Assembly: GCA_035556495.1 (NCBI GenBank)
Contig: DATMEW010000044.1
Coordinates: 1-35,931 of the forward strand
Length of the DNA stretch: 35,931 nucleotides
Reading direction: 5' to 3'
Source: CANKHJ01 sp035556495
GTDB lineage: Bacteria; Pseudomonadota; Alphaproteobacteria; Rhizobiales; Xanthobacteraceae
The notes beneath the pieces are model-generated. The model had not been told where the DNA came from, searched no databases, and worked only from the letters and a program-made list of their open reading frames with translations. This document shows positions 8,203 to 16,207 of the stretch, one piece after another; position 1 is the first letter of the stretch; every line of letters starts with the position of its first letter. Position numbers and translations under genes: made by a program.

Positions 8203-9728
8203 AATCGATTGATGCCCTCGCTATGCGTGAGCATTCCCCGCATGCCGATCAGATCCTGCCCGGCCAGACGCTCAAGCTCCTCCGGGCTGGCCGACAGCAC
8301 GGCAATGCATCGCCTTCCGGACTCGGCCCCACGAGCGAATACGATTCCCTTCGCCGGGCCGGTCTTGCCGTAGAGGATCGTATAGGTCTCGATGTCCGCC
8401 GGACCCTGGCCTTGCTTGCTCAGGTCGGCCTTGTCGCCCCAGGCTTGCTGAACTTCGGCCTGTATCGCTTCAGCATCGAACGACGGCAGTGGCCCGTCCG
8501 GCCGGACACTGGAATACACACCTACAGCATGTTTGGTCAGACCGCCGCCATTCGCCGTCACCATGCCAAACAGGCTCGGATGCTCGCGGACATAGCGCAC
8601 CATCCTGGCGATGGCATGGGTCACATAGTTATTCCCCGGGCCGCCGAAGAACGGCAATCCGCCCGTTACCGTAAGCGGGCGCGGATCATCCTCGGCAATG
8701 CCAAGCTCGGATGCGGCGATATCCACGGCAGACGGGAAACAGCTATAGATATCGAATGCGGCGATACTGCCGATATCGACACCGGCCTGAGCGGCAGCAT
8801 GGCGGCTCGACAGCCGGATCGCCGGAGACTGGGCAAGATCATCCCTGTCCGACAGATACCATTCGTCGACGGCCTGAGCATGCCCCCGCAGATAGACACG
8901 CTTTTCGTGAGGGATGCGGAATTCATCCGCACATTCTTCGGACATCAGAAGAATTGCAGCGCCGAGATCGACCGATGGCTCCGCGATCATCCGCCGGGTA
9001 TAGGGCAGCGATATGATCCGGTTGTCGTCGGCGGGCGTCACGATGTCGTCCGCCGAATAGCCGTCGCGGTGCGCGGCAAACGGGTTGTCTTTGGCAACCT
9101 GTGCCATATGCGCAAGGCGGGTGCCAATGGATTGATTGCGCGCCGCCGCGCCTGCGGATTGCTTCGCCCGAACGGCCTGATCGATCAGCGCATAGATGCT
9201 CACAGGCGTATTCAAGCCATGCGCCAGCTCATCTTCGCTATAGAATTTGTCCGCGCTCATGCCAGGCGGAAGCGCGGGGCCGGGCTCGCGCCAGTCCAGC
9301 TTGATGTCCGCCCGGGCGGCGCGTCGGTCTGTACGAAATGCTTCAGCGCCGACAATCAGCGCAGATCGGATGGCGCCGGAGGCAATTCTCGCAGCCGCTT
9401 CCGCCACAGCGATTTGAGGCGTGTCACCTCCGCTTTGCGCATATTCGAAGCTCTTGGCCTGCACACCGAGCGCTGACGCGACAGACCAGGGAACGTTGGT
9501 CGGCGTCCCGAAGTCCGATCCGAAGTTCTTTGAAAAATCCGCGAACAGCCTGATGGCAGTCACGTGGTCGAGCGCCGCCGTGACGTCGGACTTGATGCTA
9601 CTGCAATCTTCAATAGCAGCGCGGGCGGCCAATACCATGAGTTGCCGAGGCGGCCACAGATCGTCCGTGCCAGTCGCCTCGTTGGAGACCTCACCCACAC
9701 CTACAATAACGGGAATATGGCTGGTCAT
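8184..9728 (-). CDS. Thiolase-fold protein, TLP1-like, lacking canonical catalytic residues
   Basis: I chose the ATG at 9728 (514 aa) because GGAGG lies six bases upstream. Residues 5-410 align by eye with thiolases, and about 420-510 form the extra C-terminal domain of thiolase-like proteins type 1 (PF18313-like; YTILYGKTGPAKGIVFARG). Landmarks differ from active thiolases: the nucleophile region reads AQSGG (97-101) instead of CxSG; the GHP region reads GGLPFFGGPG (356-365), with no His; and the CxG region reads TANGGGLTKH, with Asn in place of Cys. The NEAF position is occupied by YSCF (328-331). It is the first gene of the minus-strand unit, opposite the acyl-CoA dehydrogenases, so a role with acyl-CoA intermediates is likely, but ordinary thiolysis is doubtful. 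Confidence 0.85.
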   Translation of the reverse strand: MTSHIPVIVGVGEVSNEATGTDDLWPPRQLMVLAARAAIEDCSSIKSDVTAALDHVTAIRLFADFSKNFGSDFGTPTNVPWSVASALGVQAKSFEYAQSGGDTPQIAVAEAAARIASGAIRSALIVGAEAFRTDRRAARADIKLDWREPGPALPPGMSADKFYSEDELAHGLNTPVSIYALIDQAVRAKQSAGAAARNQSIGTRLAHMAQVAKDNPFAAHRDGYSADDIVTPADDNRIISLPYTRRMIAEPSVDLGAAILLMSEECADEFRIPHEKRVYLRGHAQAVDEWYLSDRDDLAQSPAIRLSSRHAAAQAGVDIGSIAAFDIYSCFPSAVDIAASELGIAEDDPRPLTVTGGLPFFGGPGNNYVTHAIARMVRYVREHPSLFGMVTANGGGLTKHAVGVYSSVRPDGPLPSFDAEAIQAEVQQAWGDKADLSKQGQGPADIETYTILYGKTGPAKGIVFARGAESGRRCIAVLSASPEELERLAGQDLIGMRGMLTHSEGINRFRPDCL

Positions 9729-9760
9729 CGGCTGCCTCCGTTCAATATGAAAATACAGTT

Positions 9761-9780
9761 TTGGATGATTTGTCAACCAA
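9761..9780. promoter_or_regulatory. Operator A (TTGGATG-N6-CAACCAA) over the thiolase-unit promoter
   Basis: The arms TTGGATG (9761-9767) and CAACCAA (9774-9780) match a palindrome with one mismatch. On the minus strand the right arm runs into TTGACA (9776-9771), a perfect -35 hexamer reading toward the thiolase-like gene, with T/A-rich -10-like sequence 15-17 bp further on. The same element occurs at 9812-9831 and 15350-15369. A repressor bound here would cover the -35 element. Confidence 0.65.
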
Positions 9781-9811
9781 TCAACGATGCAAATTTTCGT
9801 TTCGTGCGGGA

Positions 9812-9831
9812 TTGGTTGACGCATCAATCAC
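9812..9831. promoter_or_regulatory. Operator C (TTGGTTG-N6-CAATCAC) over the acyl-CoA dehydrogenase promoter
   Basis: The left arm TTGGTTG (9812-9818) is perfect and the right arm CAATCAC matches five of seven. It overlaps TTGACG (9816-9821), a -35-like element reading toward the acyl-CoA dehydrogenase pair; TCTAAT at 9841-9846 is a five-of-six -10 match but at 19-bp spacing. Its centre lies 51 bp from that of operator A. The outer GTCAACCAATC (9772-9782) and GATTGGTTGAC (9810-9820) of the two sites also form a perfect 11-bp inverted repeat. Confidence 0.55.
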
Positions 9832-9959
9832 ATCAGCTAATCTAATCGAACATGAGCTAAGGCAGCGGATATCATCCAGCTCTCGGACGCCGATTCCGGC
9901 TGCCGGCTGTGCGACCGCGGACGTAATCCGGCCGAGAATGCACGACATCAGGGCCCATC

Positions 9960-11063
9960 ATGAAATCGACGGCTGATGAACGCGCTGCGATGCGTGACGT
10001 CATATGCAATCTGTTGCGATCCGAAGCTTCGGAAAGTCATGTTCGCGCGACGATGGCCACCCGGAGCGGCTATGACGCGACTCTATGGAAGAAGCTGGGA
10101 ACTCTCGGCATCATCGGGATGCTGATCGATCCGGAGCATGGCGGGTCCGGACTGGGGCCGATCGAACTTGAACTGATCATGGAAGAGACGGGGAGCGCGC
10201 TGCTGTGTTCACCGCTTCTGTCCAGCGGCGTGTTGGCCGCCTCCCTCCTTATGAGCAGTAAAAATCGGGCGGTTCAACAAAGACTGCTGCCGAGCATCGC
10301 CGATGGTACGAAGCTTGCCACCGTCGCAATGACGGATGATCGCGGATACTGGACCGAGGCAGGCATCGGCGTGCACGCCCATCAGGTCAAAGACCGTCTC
10401 AGGTTGAATGGCGTGGCTTCCTATGTACTGTACGGCGAGGTTTCGGACGTTTTCCTTGTTGTTGCCAGAACCTCCGATGGATTGGGGCTTTATGAGGTTA
10501 CGAAGGACGATTCCCGTTTCGAACTGGCGCCCCTTTCCATGTTCGATCAAACGCTTCGCAGTGCGCGTCTGCGCTTTGCGGATACACCTGCGCGGCTGAT
10601 CGAACCGATCGACTGGGCATCCGTGCAAAAATCGCTGGATGTCGCTTTGATAGCGCGGGCCGGCGAGCAAGTGGGTGGAACGCGCAGAATATTCGATATG
10701 ACCATCGCGTATTGCAAGACCAGGTTTCAGTTTGGCCGGCCCATAGGAAGCTTTCAGGCGATGAAGCATTGGGCGGCAGATCTTCTGATCGATGTGGAGT
10801 CAAGCATCTCAGCGGCACGATACGCCGCCGATCGAATGGCGAATCAGATCGACCAGTCACAGGAAGCGCTGTATCTGGCGGCTTTCGCTTGTTCAGACGC
10901 CTATACGAAAGTTTCCGCCGCAGCCATTCAGATGCATGGCGGTATCGGCTTTACCTGGGAGCATCCGGCGCATCTTTATGCGCGACGGGCGCGCGCTTAC
11001 GCGCAACTGTTCGGCTCTCCATCCTATTATCGCGAGCAATATCTGCGGCAGCTAGGGGCGTGA
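9960..11063 (+). CDS. Acyl-CoA dehydrogenase, short subunit type
   Basis: A 367-residue flavoprotein of the acyl-CoA dehydrogenase family. An N-terminal helical domain (1-115) contains GIIGMLIDPEHGGSGLGPIE; the middle domain is short and degenerate; the C-terminal domain has YCKTRFQFGRPIGSFQAMKH (251-270) and IQMHGGIGFTWEHPAHLYAR (323-342), the FAD/interface segments. The length and weak middle domain match the smaller subunits of heteromeric enzymes, such as the small subunit of pimeloyl-CoA dehydrogenase or the FadE28/FadE29-type pairs of Actinobacteria. The next acyl-CoA dehydrogenase gene begins 4 bp later, supporting a heteromer. It would introduce a double bond into an acyl-CoA and pass electrons to ETF. 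It is transcribed divergently from the thiolase-like gene. Confidence 0.92.
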   Translation: MKSTADERAAMRDVICNLLRSEASESHVRATMATRSGYDATLWKKLGTLGIIGMLIDPEHGGSGLGPIELELIMEETGSALLCSPLLSSGVLAASLLMSSKNRAVQQRLLPSIADGTKLATVAMTDDRGYWTEAGIGVHAHQVKDRLRLNGVASYVLYGEVSDVFLVVARTSDGLGLYEVTKDDSRFELAPLSMFDQTLRSARLRFADTPARLIEPIDWASVQKSLDVALIARAGEQVGGTRRIFDMTIAYCKTRFQFGRPIGSFQAMKHWAADLLIDVESSISAARYAADRMANQIDQSQEALYLAAFACSDAYTKVSAAAIQMHGGIGFTWEHPAHLYARRARAYAQLFGSPSYYREQYLRQLGA

Positions 11064-11066
11064 CGG

Positions 11067-12272
11067 ATGATGATGCGCGATGACGCGGAAGACGATACGG
11101 CCGCGCTTCGGAAGGAGGTCCGTGCGTGGCTTGAAGCCAATTGGGACGGCAGCCTGCCCCCGGATCAGGATCGCTGGAATCTTTCGCCGGCAACGAAAGC
11201 CTGGCTCGTCAAGGTCTTTGAAGCGGGCTGGGCCGTCCCGACATGGCCGGCGGATTGGTACGGCCGGGGGATGACCGAGCAGCGGGCCGACTTGATCGCT
11301 GAAGAATTTCACCAAGTCGGCGCTCCCGGCGCTCGTCAGGATCGCAGCAACTTCATCGTTCGCACCATCTATCACCATGCCGATCCGGGGCTGAAGCGCA
11401 AAATGATTCCCGCTCTCCTCAAGCGGGAGAAAGGCATATGCCTGCTCTATAGCGAGCCGTCTGCGGGATCGGACCTCGCGGGGATTCGCACGAGGGCCGA
11501 TATCGGCGGAACAGGTTATCTCATCAACGGCCAAAAGGTCTGGACGTCGGGCGCAGCCTTTGCTGACTATGCCTTGCTGTTGGCGCGCACCGATTGGGAC
11601 GCAACCAAACATGCCGGATTAACAATCTTTCTTTTTCCCATGCGTCAGGCCGGAGTGGAGGTCAAACCGCTTCGGCAGATCACCGACGAAAACCATTTCA
11701 ATGAAGTTTTTCTAACGAATGCGCGCGTGGAGGCGACCCAGATTCTCGGCGGACTGAATAACGGCTGGCGTGTTTTGCAGGCTGCGCTGGCCTACGAGAG
11801 AACAGCTCTGGGGGACCAATCCAGAGCGGCGCGTCATTCTGCCATTTCCGACGACCTGATTGGTCTTGCTCAGCAATATGGTCGTCTTTCCGATAATGCG
11901 CTGAGGCAGGAACTTGCCGGTGTCATTGCTCTTGGCAAACTTCACGCCTTGAATGGCGCGAGAGCGCGAGAATTGCGCGACAATAACGAGCCATCGCCGC
12001 TGGTATCGCTCGGTAAGTTGGCGATGTCTCGCGTTCTTCATGAAGAAGCGCGTATCCGAACGTCCATTGTCGGCGTGGAGACCTTGCTGTGTGGCCCCGA
12101 TCATCCGCTGGCCGATGACGCGAATTTTCTCGCGTTCAACGCCTATTTTACGTCCATCGGCGGCGGGACGGACCAGATCCAACGAAACATCATCAGCGAA
12201 CGGATACTTGGCCTGCCACGGGAGCCGGACCCGGACCGCAACATTCCGTTCCGGCAGACCCGAAGCGGATAG
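11067..12272 (+). CDS. Acyl-CoA dehydrogenase, large subunit type
   Basis: A 401-residue acyl-CoA dehydrogenase. LLYSEPSAGSDLAGIRTRA (127-145) and YLINGQKVWTS (151-161) are the classical FAD and substrate-binding middle-domain signatures. GGGTDQIQRNIISERILGLP (365-384) is the C-terminal signature; where many family members carry Glu in YEGT the sequence reads GGGT, a variant common in heteromeric FadE-type enzymes. Three consecutive ATG codons (11067, 11070, 11073) could start the protein; AGGGG at 11054-11058 favours the first. It follows the short-type subunit by 4 bp, so I infer that the two form one heteromeric dehydrogenase. Its gene faces the crotonase gene convergently. Confidence 0.93.
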   Translation: MMMRDDAEDDTAALRKEVRAWLEANWDGSLPPDQDRWNLSPATKAWLVKVFEAGWAVPTWPADWYGRGMTEQRADLIAEEFHQVGAPGARQDRSNFIVRTIYHHADPGLKRKMIPALLKREKGICLLYSEPSAGSDLAGIRTRADIGGTGYLINGQKVWTSGAAFADYALLLARTDWDATKHAGLTIFLFPMRQAGVEVKPLRQITDENHFNEVFLTNARVEATQILGGLNNGWRVLQAALAYERTALGDQSRAARHSAISDDLIGLAQQYGRLSDNALRQELAGVIALGKLHALNGARARELRDNNEPSPLVSLGKLAMSRVLHEEARIRTSIVGVETLLCGPDHPLADDANFLAFNAYFTSIGGGTDQIQRNIISERILGLPREPDPDRNIPFRQTRSG

Positions 12273-12352
12273 CGCCGTCAGGTAATATCCGTCGATCTGT
12301 CGACAGTCGCTTGCCGGCAACCGTCCGAACGGAATTGGCAACTTAAGCGGGA

Positions 12353-13135
12353 CTATTCGTTTTTCCATTGCGGCTTGCGTTTCTCGGCAAATGCCAGCGC
12401 GCCTTCCTTGAAGTCGCTGCTCGCGCGCAATGCGTGCACGGCCGGGTAATCCGCCGGAAAGTTTTTCTGGAACAGCTCATCGAAGTATAAATTTCGTGCC
12501 ACCTGTTTCGTGGCTCGCAGCGCCATCGGAGAACATTCCAGGATCTGTCTGGCCCAATCCTTCGCCGTCTCCAGGGCTTTGCCTTCATCCGCAAGTGCGG
12601 TGACGAAGCCAAGCTCCATCGCCTCTTCCGCCGGCACACGCCGCCCGGTGAGCAGGATGCCCATCGCTCTTTGCAGGCCGATGGCGCGCGGCAGATACTG
12701 GACGCCTCCGGCAATCGCAGCGAGGCCGACACGCGGCTCCGACAAGGCGAATGACGCCCGCTTGCGGTCGGCAATGACAATGTCCGAGGCGAGAACCATC
12801 TCAAACCCGCCACCCATCGCAACGCCGTTGACGGCGGCGATGACCGGCTTATCGAGATTCATCCGCTTGGTCAGACCGGCAAATCCCGTTGGCGGAAAGA
12901 GCCGCTTTCCGCTTTTGGCGACCATCTTGAGATCATTGCCTGCGCAGAACGCCCGCTCCCCGGCACCCGTCACGATCACGACCCATTGTTCGGGGTCGTT
13001 ATGAAACGCATCGAAGACGTCGTTGAGTTCGAGATCGGCCTCATACGTGAGGGCATTCATCACCTGAGGACGATTCAGCGTGACGATGGTCAAAGGGCCT
13101 TCTTTCTCCACCGTACAGAATTCCAGATCTGTCAC
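12353..13135 (-). CDS. Enoyl-CoA hydratase/isomerase (crotonase family)
   Basis: I chose the GTG at 13135 (260 aa): it lies one base after the stop of the CoA synthetase gene, and GGGAGAG within that gene's end serves as ribosome-binding site. The crotonase fold is clear: AFCAGNDLK (62-70) forms part of the oxyanion hole, NGVAMGGGFEMVLASD (103-118) carries Glu112, and FALSEPRVGLAAIAGG (129-144) places Glu133 at the second catalytic Glu of mitochondrial hydratase. Both catalytic acids therefore appear present. It would hydrate an enoyl-CoA made by the dehydrogenase pair, although isomerase, hydrolase or C-C lyase activities also occur in this fold. It is cotranscribed with the CoA synthetase. 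Confidence 0.93.
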   Translation of the reverse strand: MTDLEFCTVEKEGPLTIVTLNRPQVMNALTYEADLELNDVFDAFHNDPEQWVVIVTGAGERAFCAGNDLKMVAKSGKRLFPPTGFAGLTKRMNLDKPVIAAVNGVAMGGGFEMVLASDIVIADRKRASFALSEPRVGLAAIAGGVQYLPRAIGLQRAMGILLTGRRVPAEEAMELGFVTALADEGKALETAKDWARQILECSPMALRATKQVARNLYFDELFQKNFPADYPAVHALRASSDFKEGALAFAEKRKPQWKNE

Positions 13136-13136
13136 T

Positions 13137-15248
13137 TTACTCTCCCGTGGGCACAACGAGCGCATCCAGCGCTTCAATCTGAGAACCGCTGACACGCAGC
13201 GGGTTGATTTCCAGTGTATCGAGCCCGTCGAGACTCAGCGCTGCGGCGCAGATCCGCTGAATCTCGCCGACCAGAGCCTCGATATCCGTCGGAGGATTGC
13301 CTCGAAATCCGTTCAGCAGGCGGGCGCCGGACAGTTCCTTCAGCATTTGCCTGATCTGACTTGATCCGACCGGCAGCAACCGCATGCTGACGTCCTTGAT
13401 CATTTCAACGAACACACCGCCAAACCCAACGGCGAGCACCAGACCCCATTGAGGATCCCGGACCACTCCAACGATCAGTTCGAGTCCGCCTGATCGCATC
13501 GGAGCAACCAGAACCCCGTCGATCGCGGCATCCGGCCTGGCCAGGCGAACACGCTCAATCATTCGGGAGAATTCTGCCGCAGCGTGGTCCGGCTCTATTC
13601 CGATCCGCACGCCGCCAACCTCGGTTTTATGGGCAATCTGCGGCGACGATATCTTGAGAACGACTTTATCGCCGAGCAACGAAGCAGCTTCTTCCGCCGC
13701 CTTTTCCGATCCGGCGAGATATGTGGGAACGACGCTTACGCCGAATTCTTTCAAGAACTGTTGGGCGCGGTATTCCGTGGTCAGCTTCGACGCTGTCGTT
13801 CTCGCTATTTCGCTTTGCGTGATCCGGTCGCCGTCGTCCTCGATGGCTCGGGAATTCATTCGCCATGCGGCTATGCTCGCCAGCGCCGCAAGCCCAAACT
13901 GCAAGCCGCCGGAAATATAGGGGAGCTCCAGACGCTCTATGATGCGCGCGGCATAGTTCGAAACGATCTTCACCTGATGCGACATCACCACGACAGGCTT
14001 GCCGGCCGCCCTCGCGGCCTCCGCCACGGATTGCAACATCTCCTCGGAAAACGGCGACGCATCAAGATCGCTTTCCGGAACCTCGAACACATAGACGACC
14101 AGATCGACACCGGCGTCCATCGCAATCGCAGCTACGGCACGACCGCCCATGTCAGGCTGAGTCGTCGCCAAACCCGTGAGATCCAGCGGACAGTTCACGC
14201 CCGCATAGTCCGGAAGGAACTCCTTCAGCCGCGCGACGGTTTCGGCTGAGAATTCGCAGAGATCGAGCCCTGCCAGCGCAGCGAGATCCGCACAGACTTC
14301 CGACAAACCGCCTGAAATCGAGATAGCTGCAATCCGCCTTCCCGCGATGGGGCCTGCTTTGAGAAATGCGTCCGCCGTGTGAACCAGCTCGTCGAGCGAA
14401 TTGACTCTGATCAGACCATTCTGTTTGCAGAACGCATCGAAGACCCGGTCATCACCCACCATCGCACCGGTATGCGCCTGCGCGACCTTGGCCGTGTGCT
14501 CGCTGCGTCCCACCTTGAGAACGACAATGGGCTTTCCGGCGGCGCGCGCTGCGGCGCAGGCAGCTTCGAATTTCTTCGTATCCCGGACCGTTTCGATGAA
14601 AAGCGCGATCGCACGAACCCGCTCATCCTGAAGCAGAAACAGGATCGCATCGCTCACGTCGATATCGAGTTCGTTGCCTGTCGAAACCATGTGGCTATGC
14701 GCCACGCCTTGCTGAATCGCATAGCGATGAATCGAGATTGCGACTGCGCCGCTTTGAGAAACGATTGCCAGTCCGCCCTGCTTCTGGGGGCTCACGCCGC
14801 CTGCCCAGAGTCCGGTCCTGTCAACAAAGTTGGCCACTCCAAGACAATTGGGACCCAGCAGCCGTATGCCGAGCCGAGCGGCTTTTTCCCTCACCTCCGC
14901 TTCGGCTGCCCGTCCCGCAGGGCCGAGCTCCGCAAATCCGCTGGCGATGATGATCGCGACGCCGATCCTGGCCGCCGCAAGATCGTCCAGCGTCTCGCTC
15001 ACAGCCCCGGCCGGAACTACCAGCAGCGCAACATCGACTTCATCGGAAATTGCTGAACAACTCTTATATGATTGGTGTCCCTGGAATTCCTCTCCGCTGC
15101 GATTCACGGCAAAGAACTTTCCCTCGAACCCCATGGTTTTCAAATTTCGATATGCCGCATTGGCCCAGGACGACTTTGGCCTCGCCCCCACAATCGCGAC
15201 CGAGCGCGGCGAGAACAGACATCGCAATGTTTCCGCATCTGCAATCAT
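13137..15248 (-). CDS. ADP-forming acyl-CoA synthetase (acetate--CoA ligase family)
   Basis: A 703-residue single-chain NDP-forming acyl-CoA synthetase. Domains in order are a CoA-binding Rossmann domain (about 8-140; SPRSVAIVGA, LLGPNCLG), a succinyl-CoA-synthetase-like flavodoxin domain (about 155-295) with the phosphorylated His in AQAHTGAMVGDD (His259), a second ligase-like domain, and a C-terminal ATP-grasp domain (about 480-700; VVLKISSPQIAHKTEVGGV). It makes an acyl-CoA from free acid, CoA and ATP with ADP and phosphate as products. Such proteins often activate aromatic or unusual acids in Proteobacteria. It is the first gene of the unit with the crotonase, has operator B about 100 bp upstream, and is divergent from the MarR gene. 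Confidence 0.93.
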   Translation of the reverse strand: MIADAETLRCLFSPRSVAIVGARPKSSWANAAYRNLKTMGFEGKFFAVNRSGEEFQGHQSYKSCSAISDEVDVALLVVPAGAVSETLDDLAAARIGVAIIIASGFAELGPAGRAAEAEVREKAARLGIRLLGPNCLGVANFVDRTGLWAGGVSPQKQGGLAIVSQSGAVAISIHRYAIQQGVAHSHMVSTGNELDIDVSDAILFLLQDERVRAIALFIETVRDTKKFEAACAAARAAGKPIVVLKVGRSEHTAKVAQAHTGAMVGDDRVFDAFCKQNGLIRVNSLDELVHTADAFLKAGPIAGRRIAAISISGGLSEVCADLAALAGLDLCEFSAETVARLKEFLPDYAGVNCPLDLTGLATTQPDMGGRAVAAIAMDAGVDLVVYVFEVPESDLDASPFSEEMLQSVAEAARAAGKPVVVMSHQVKIVSNYAARIIERLELPYISGGLQFGLAALASIAAWRMNSRAIEDDGDRITQSEIARTTASKLTTEYRAQQFLKEFGVSVVPTYLAGSEKAAEEAASLLGDKVVLKISSPQIAHKTEVGGVRIGIEPDHAAAEFSRMIERVRLARPDAAIDGVLVAPMRSGGLELIVGVVRDPQWGLVLAVGFGGVFVEMIKDVSMRLLPVGSSQIRQMLKELSGARLLNGFRGNPPTDIEALVGEIQRICAAALSLDGLDTLEINPLRVSGSQIEALDALVVPTGE

Positions 15249-15713
15249 ATCGCCGCGATCGCTCTCGAGTTATTCCGGCGCGAACCGGAACTTTTCGGCG
15301 CAGACCGCTCTGAATCGGCCTCCGTACTCATCGGAATACTGAACGGTATTTGGTTGTATTGTCAACCAATATAGTACGGAAGCCAGGAATGCCTTGAGTC
15401 AGGCCCCAAGCCATGAGCGCCGGACGGGGATGGCGCCACGCGGAAGGTCATGCGAATTTCGCAACGACACACGCCCGGCAAGACCATGAGATCCTGCCGA
15501 GAAACGCAGGTTCTCGCTCTCTTCCGGCGATTCGATTCCTGAGGAAAATTGGTCGGCGTAAGACGGAATCCGGTAATTGTGTTTGGCCGATCTGGTCATT
15601 CATGGTCATCTGATCCTGTTCTCCAGAAATCACTTCAGTTCACGGCGTTTGCTTTGGTGAAGTCTGCGCATAAGCTGCCGATCCGTAGGACGATAAGGAC
15701 AAAGCGACCATTC
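15249..15713. other. Divergent non-coding region between CoA synthetase and MarR genes
   Basis: These 465 bp hold operator B and the promoter of the CoA synthetase unit. Short frames on both strands between 15399 and 15633 show no recognisable protein features or ribosome-binding sites. I see no second perfect copy of the operator near the MarR start, so autoregulation is not evident. Confidence 0.5.
15350..15369. promoter_or_regulatory. Operator B (TTGGTTG-N6-CAACCAA) upstream of the CoA synthetase unit
   Basis: A perfect inverted repeat: TTGGTTG (15350-15356), six bases, CAACCAA (15363-15369). Read on the minus strand it contains TTGACA, a perfect -35 hexamer directed toward the CoA synthetase, about 100 bp from its start. 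This is the best of the three copies in the locus and defines the consensus. Size and symmetry fit a dimeric MarR or TetR-type repressor; the adjacent MarR gene is the natural candidate. Confidence 0.7.
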
Positions 15714-16181
15714 ATGGCCCAGCGTGATCTCGTACCGGAATCATACGTTCCTGCACTATTGGCTTGGATCAATGGCGGCTTGACCGCCGAGGGCTCACAA
15801 GCCTATCGGCGACTGTTCGGCATCGGCATCGCCGAGTGGCACGTTCTCGCCTATCTTGGGCATATCGGCGTCGGAACCGGGCTTGCGATCAGCAAGAGCT
15901 TGTATGTTGACAAGGCGGCAGTGAGCCGCAGCATCGCCAGCCTGAAGCGCAAGAAGCTTGTTCGCACCGTGGTGCATTCGCGACGCAATATAGAGGTTTT
16001 TCCCACAGAGCAGGGAATGGACAGATACAGGAAGATCCTGCGCCTGGCTTTGCTGAGAGAGAAGCAGTTGCTGAAGGACTTTTCACCGGAGGAACGGGCT
16101 CAACTCATAGAGTTTCTGCATCGGCTCCTGAAGCGTCTGCCGGACATCCAAAATCTCAGCGCGAATTATCGCGTCTCTTGA
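15714..16181 (+). CDS. MarR-family transcriptional regulator (catabolic locus)
   Basis: I chose the ATG at 15714 (155 aa) because the sequence from MAQRDLVPES onward is MarR-like while the in-frame extension upstream is not. The winged helix-turn-helix runs from about residue 38 to 100: GIAEWHVLAYLGH, then ISKSLYVDKAAVSRSIASLK as recognition region and VVHSRRNIEVFPTEQG as wing. C-terminal helices (RYRKILRLALLREKQLL) complete the dimerisation domain. MarR proteins usually repress by binding palindromes over promoters and are released by phenolic or CoA-ester ligands. It lies divergent from the CoA synthetase unit, and I infer that it binds the three TTGGTTG-type operators. The ribosome-binding site is weak. 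Confidence 0.9.
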   Translation: MAQRDLVPESYVPALLAWINGGLTAEGSQAYRRLFGIGIAEWHVLAYLGHIGVGTGLAISKSLYVDKAAVSRSIASLKRKKLVRTVVHSRRNIEVFPTEQGMDRYRKILRLALLREKQLLKDFSPEERAQLIEFLHRLLKRLPDIQNLSANYRVS

Positions 16182-16191
16182 ACCATGCCTG

Positions 16192-16207
16192 TCCTGTTGC
16201 AACAGGA
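16192..16207. promoter_or_regulatory. 16-bp perfect palindrome after the MarR gene
   Basis: TCCTGTTGCAACAGGA is perfectly self-complementary and begins 11 bp after the MarR stop codon. It is followed by a small hairpin, CCGGAT-AAGC-ATCCGG (16225-16240), without an adjacent T run. The palindrome has no loop and so resembles a protein-binding site more than a terminator. It could be an operator for the GGDEF-EAL gene starting at 16337 or part of the 3' end of the MarR transcript. Confidence 0.35.

Noticed and set aside
8109..9476. A 455-codon plus-strand frame
   Set aside because: It is antisense to the thiolase-fold gene, which has a good ribosome-binding site, family similarity and a promoter; the antisense frame has no recognisable features.
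12273..12352. Short palindromes (GTCGA-N4-TCGAC, TTGCCGGCAA) between convergent genes as terminator
   Set aside because: Stems of five bases without T runs; not distinguishable from chance at this GC content.
12353..13135. Possible loss of the second catalytic Glu in the crotonase
   Set aside because: Careful alignment of FALSEPRVG with the hydratase segment FAQPEILIG keeps Glu at the same position, so the active site appears intact.
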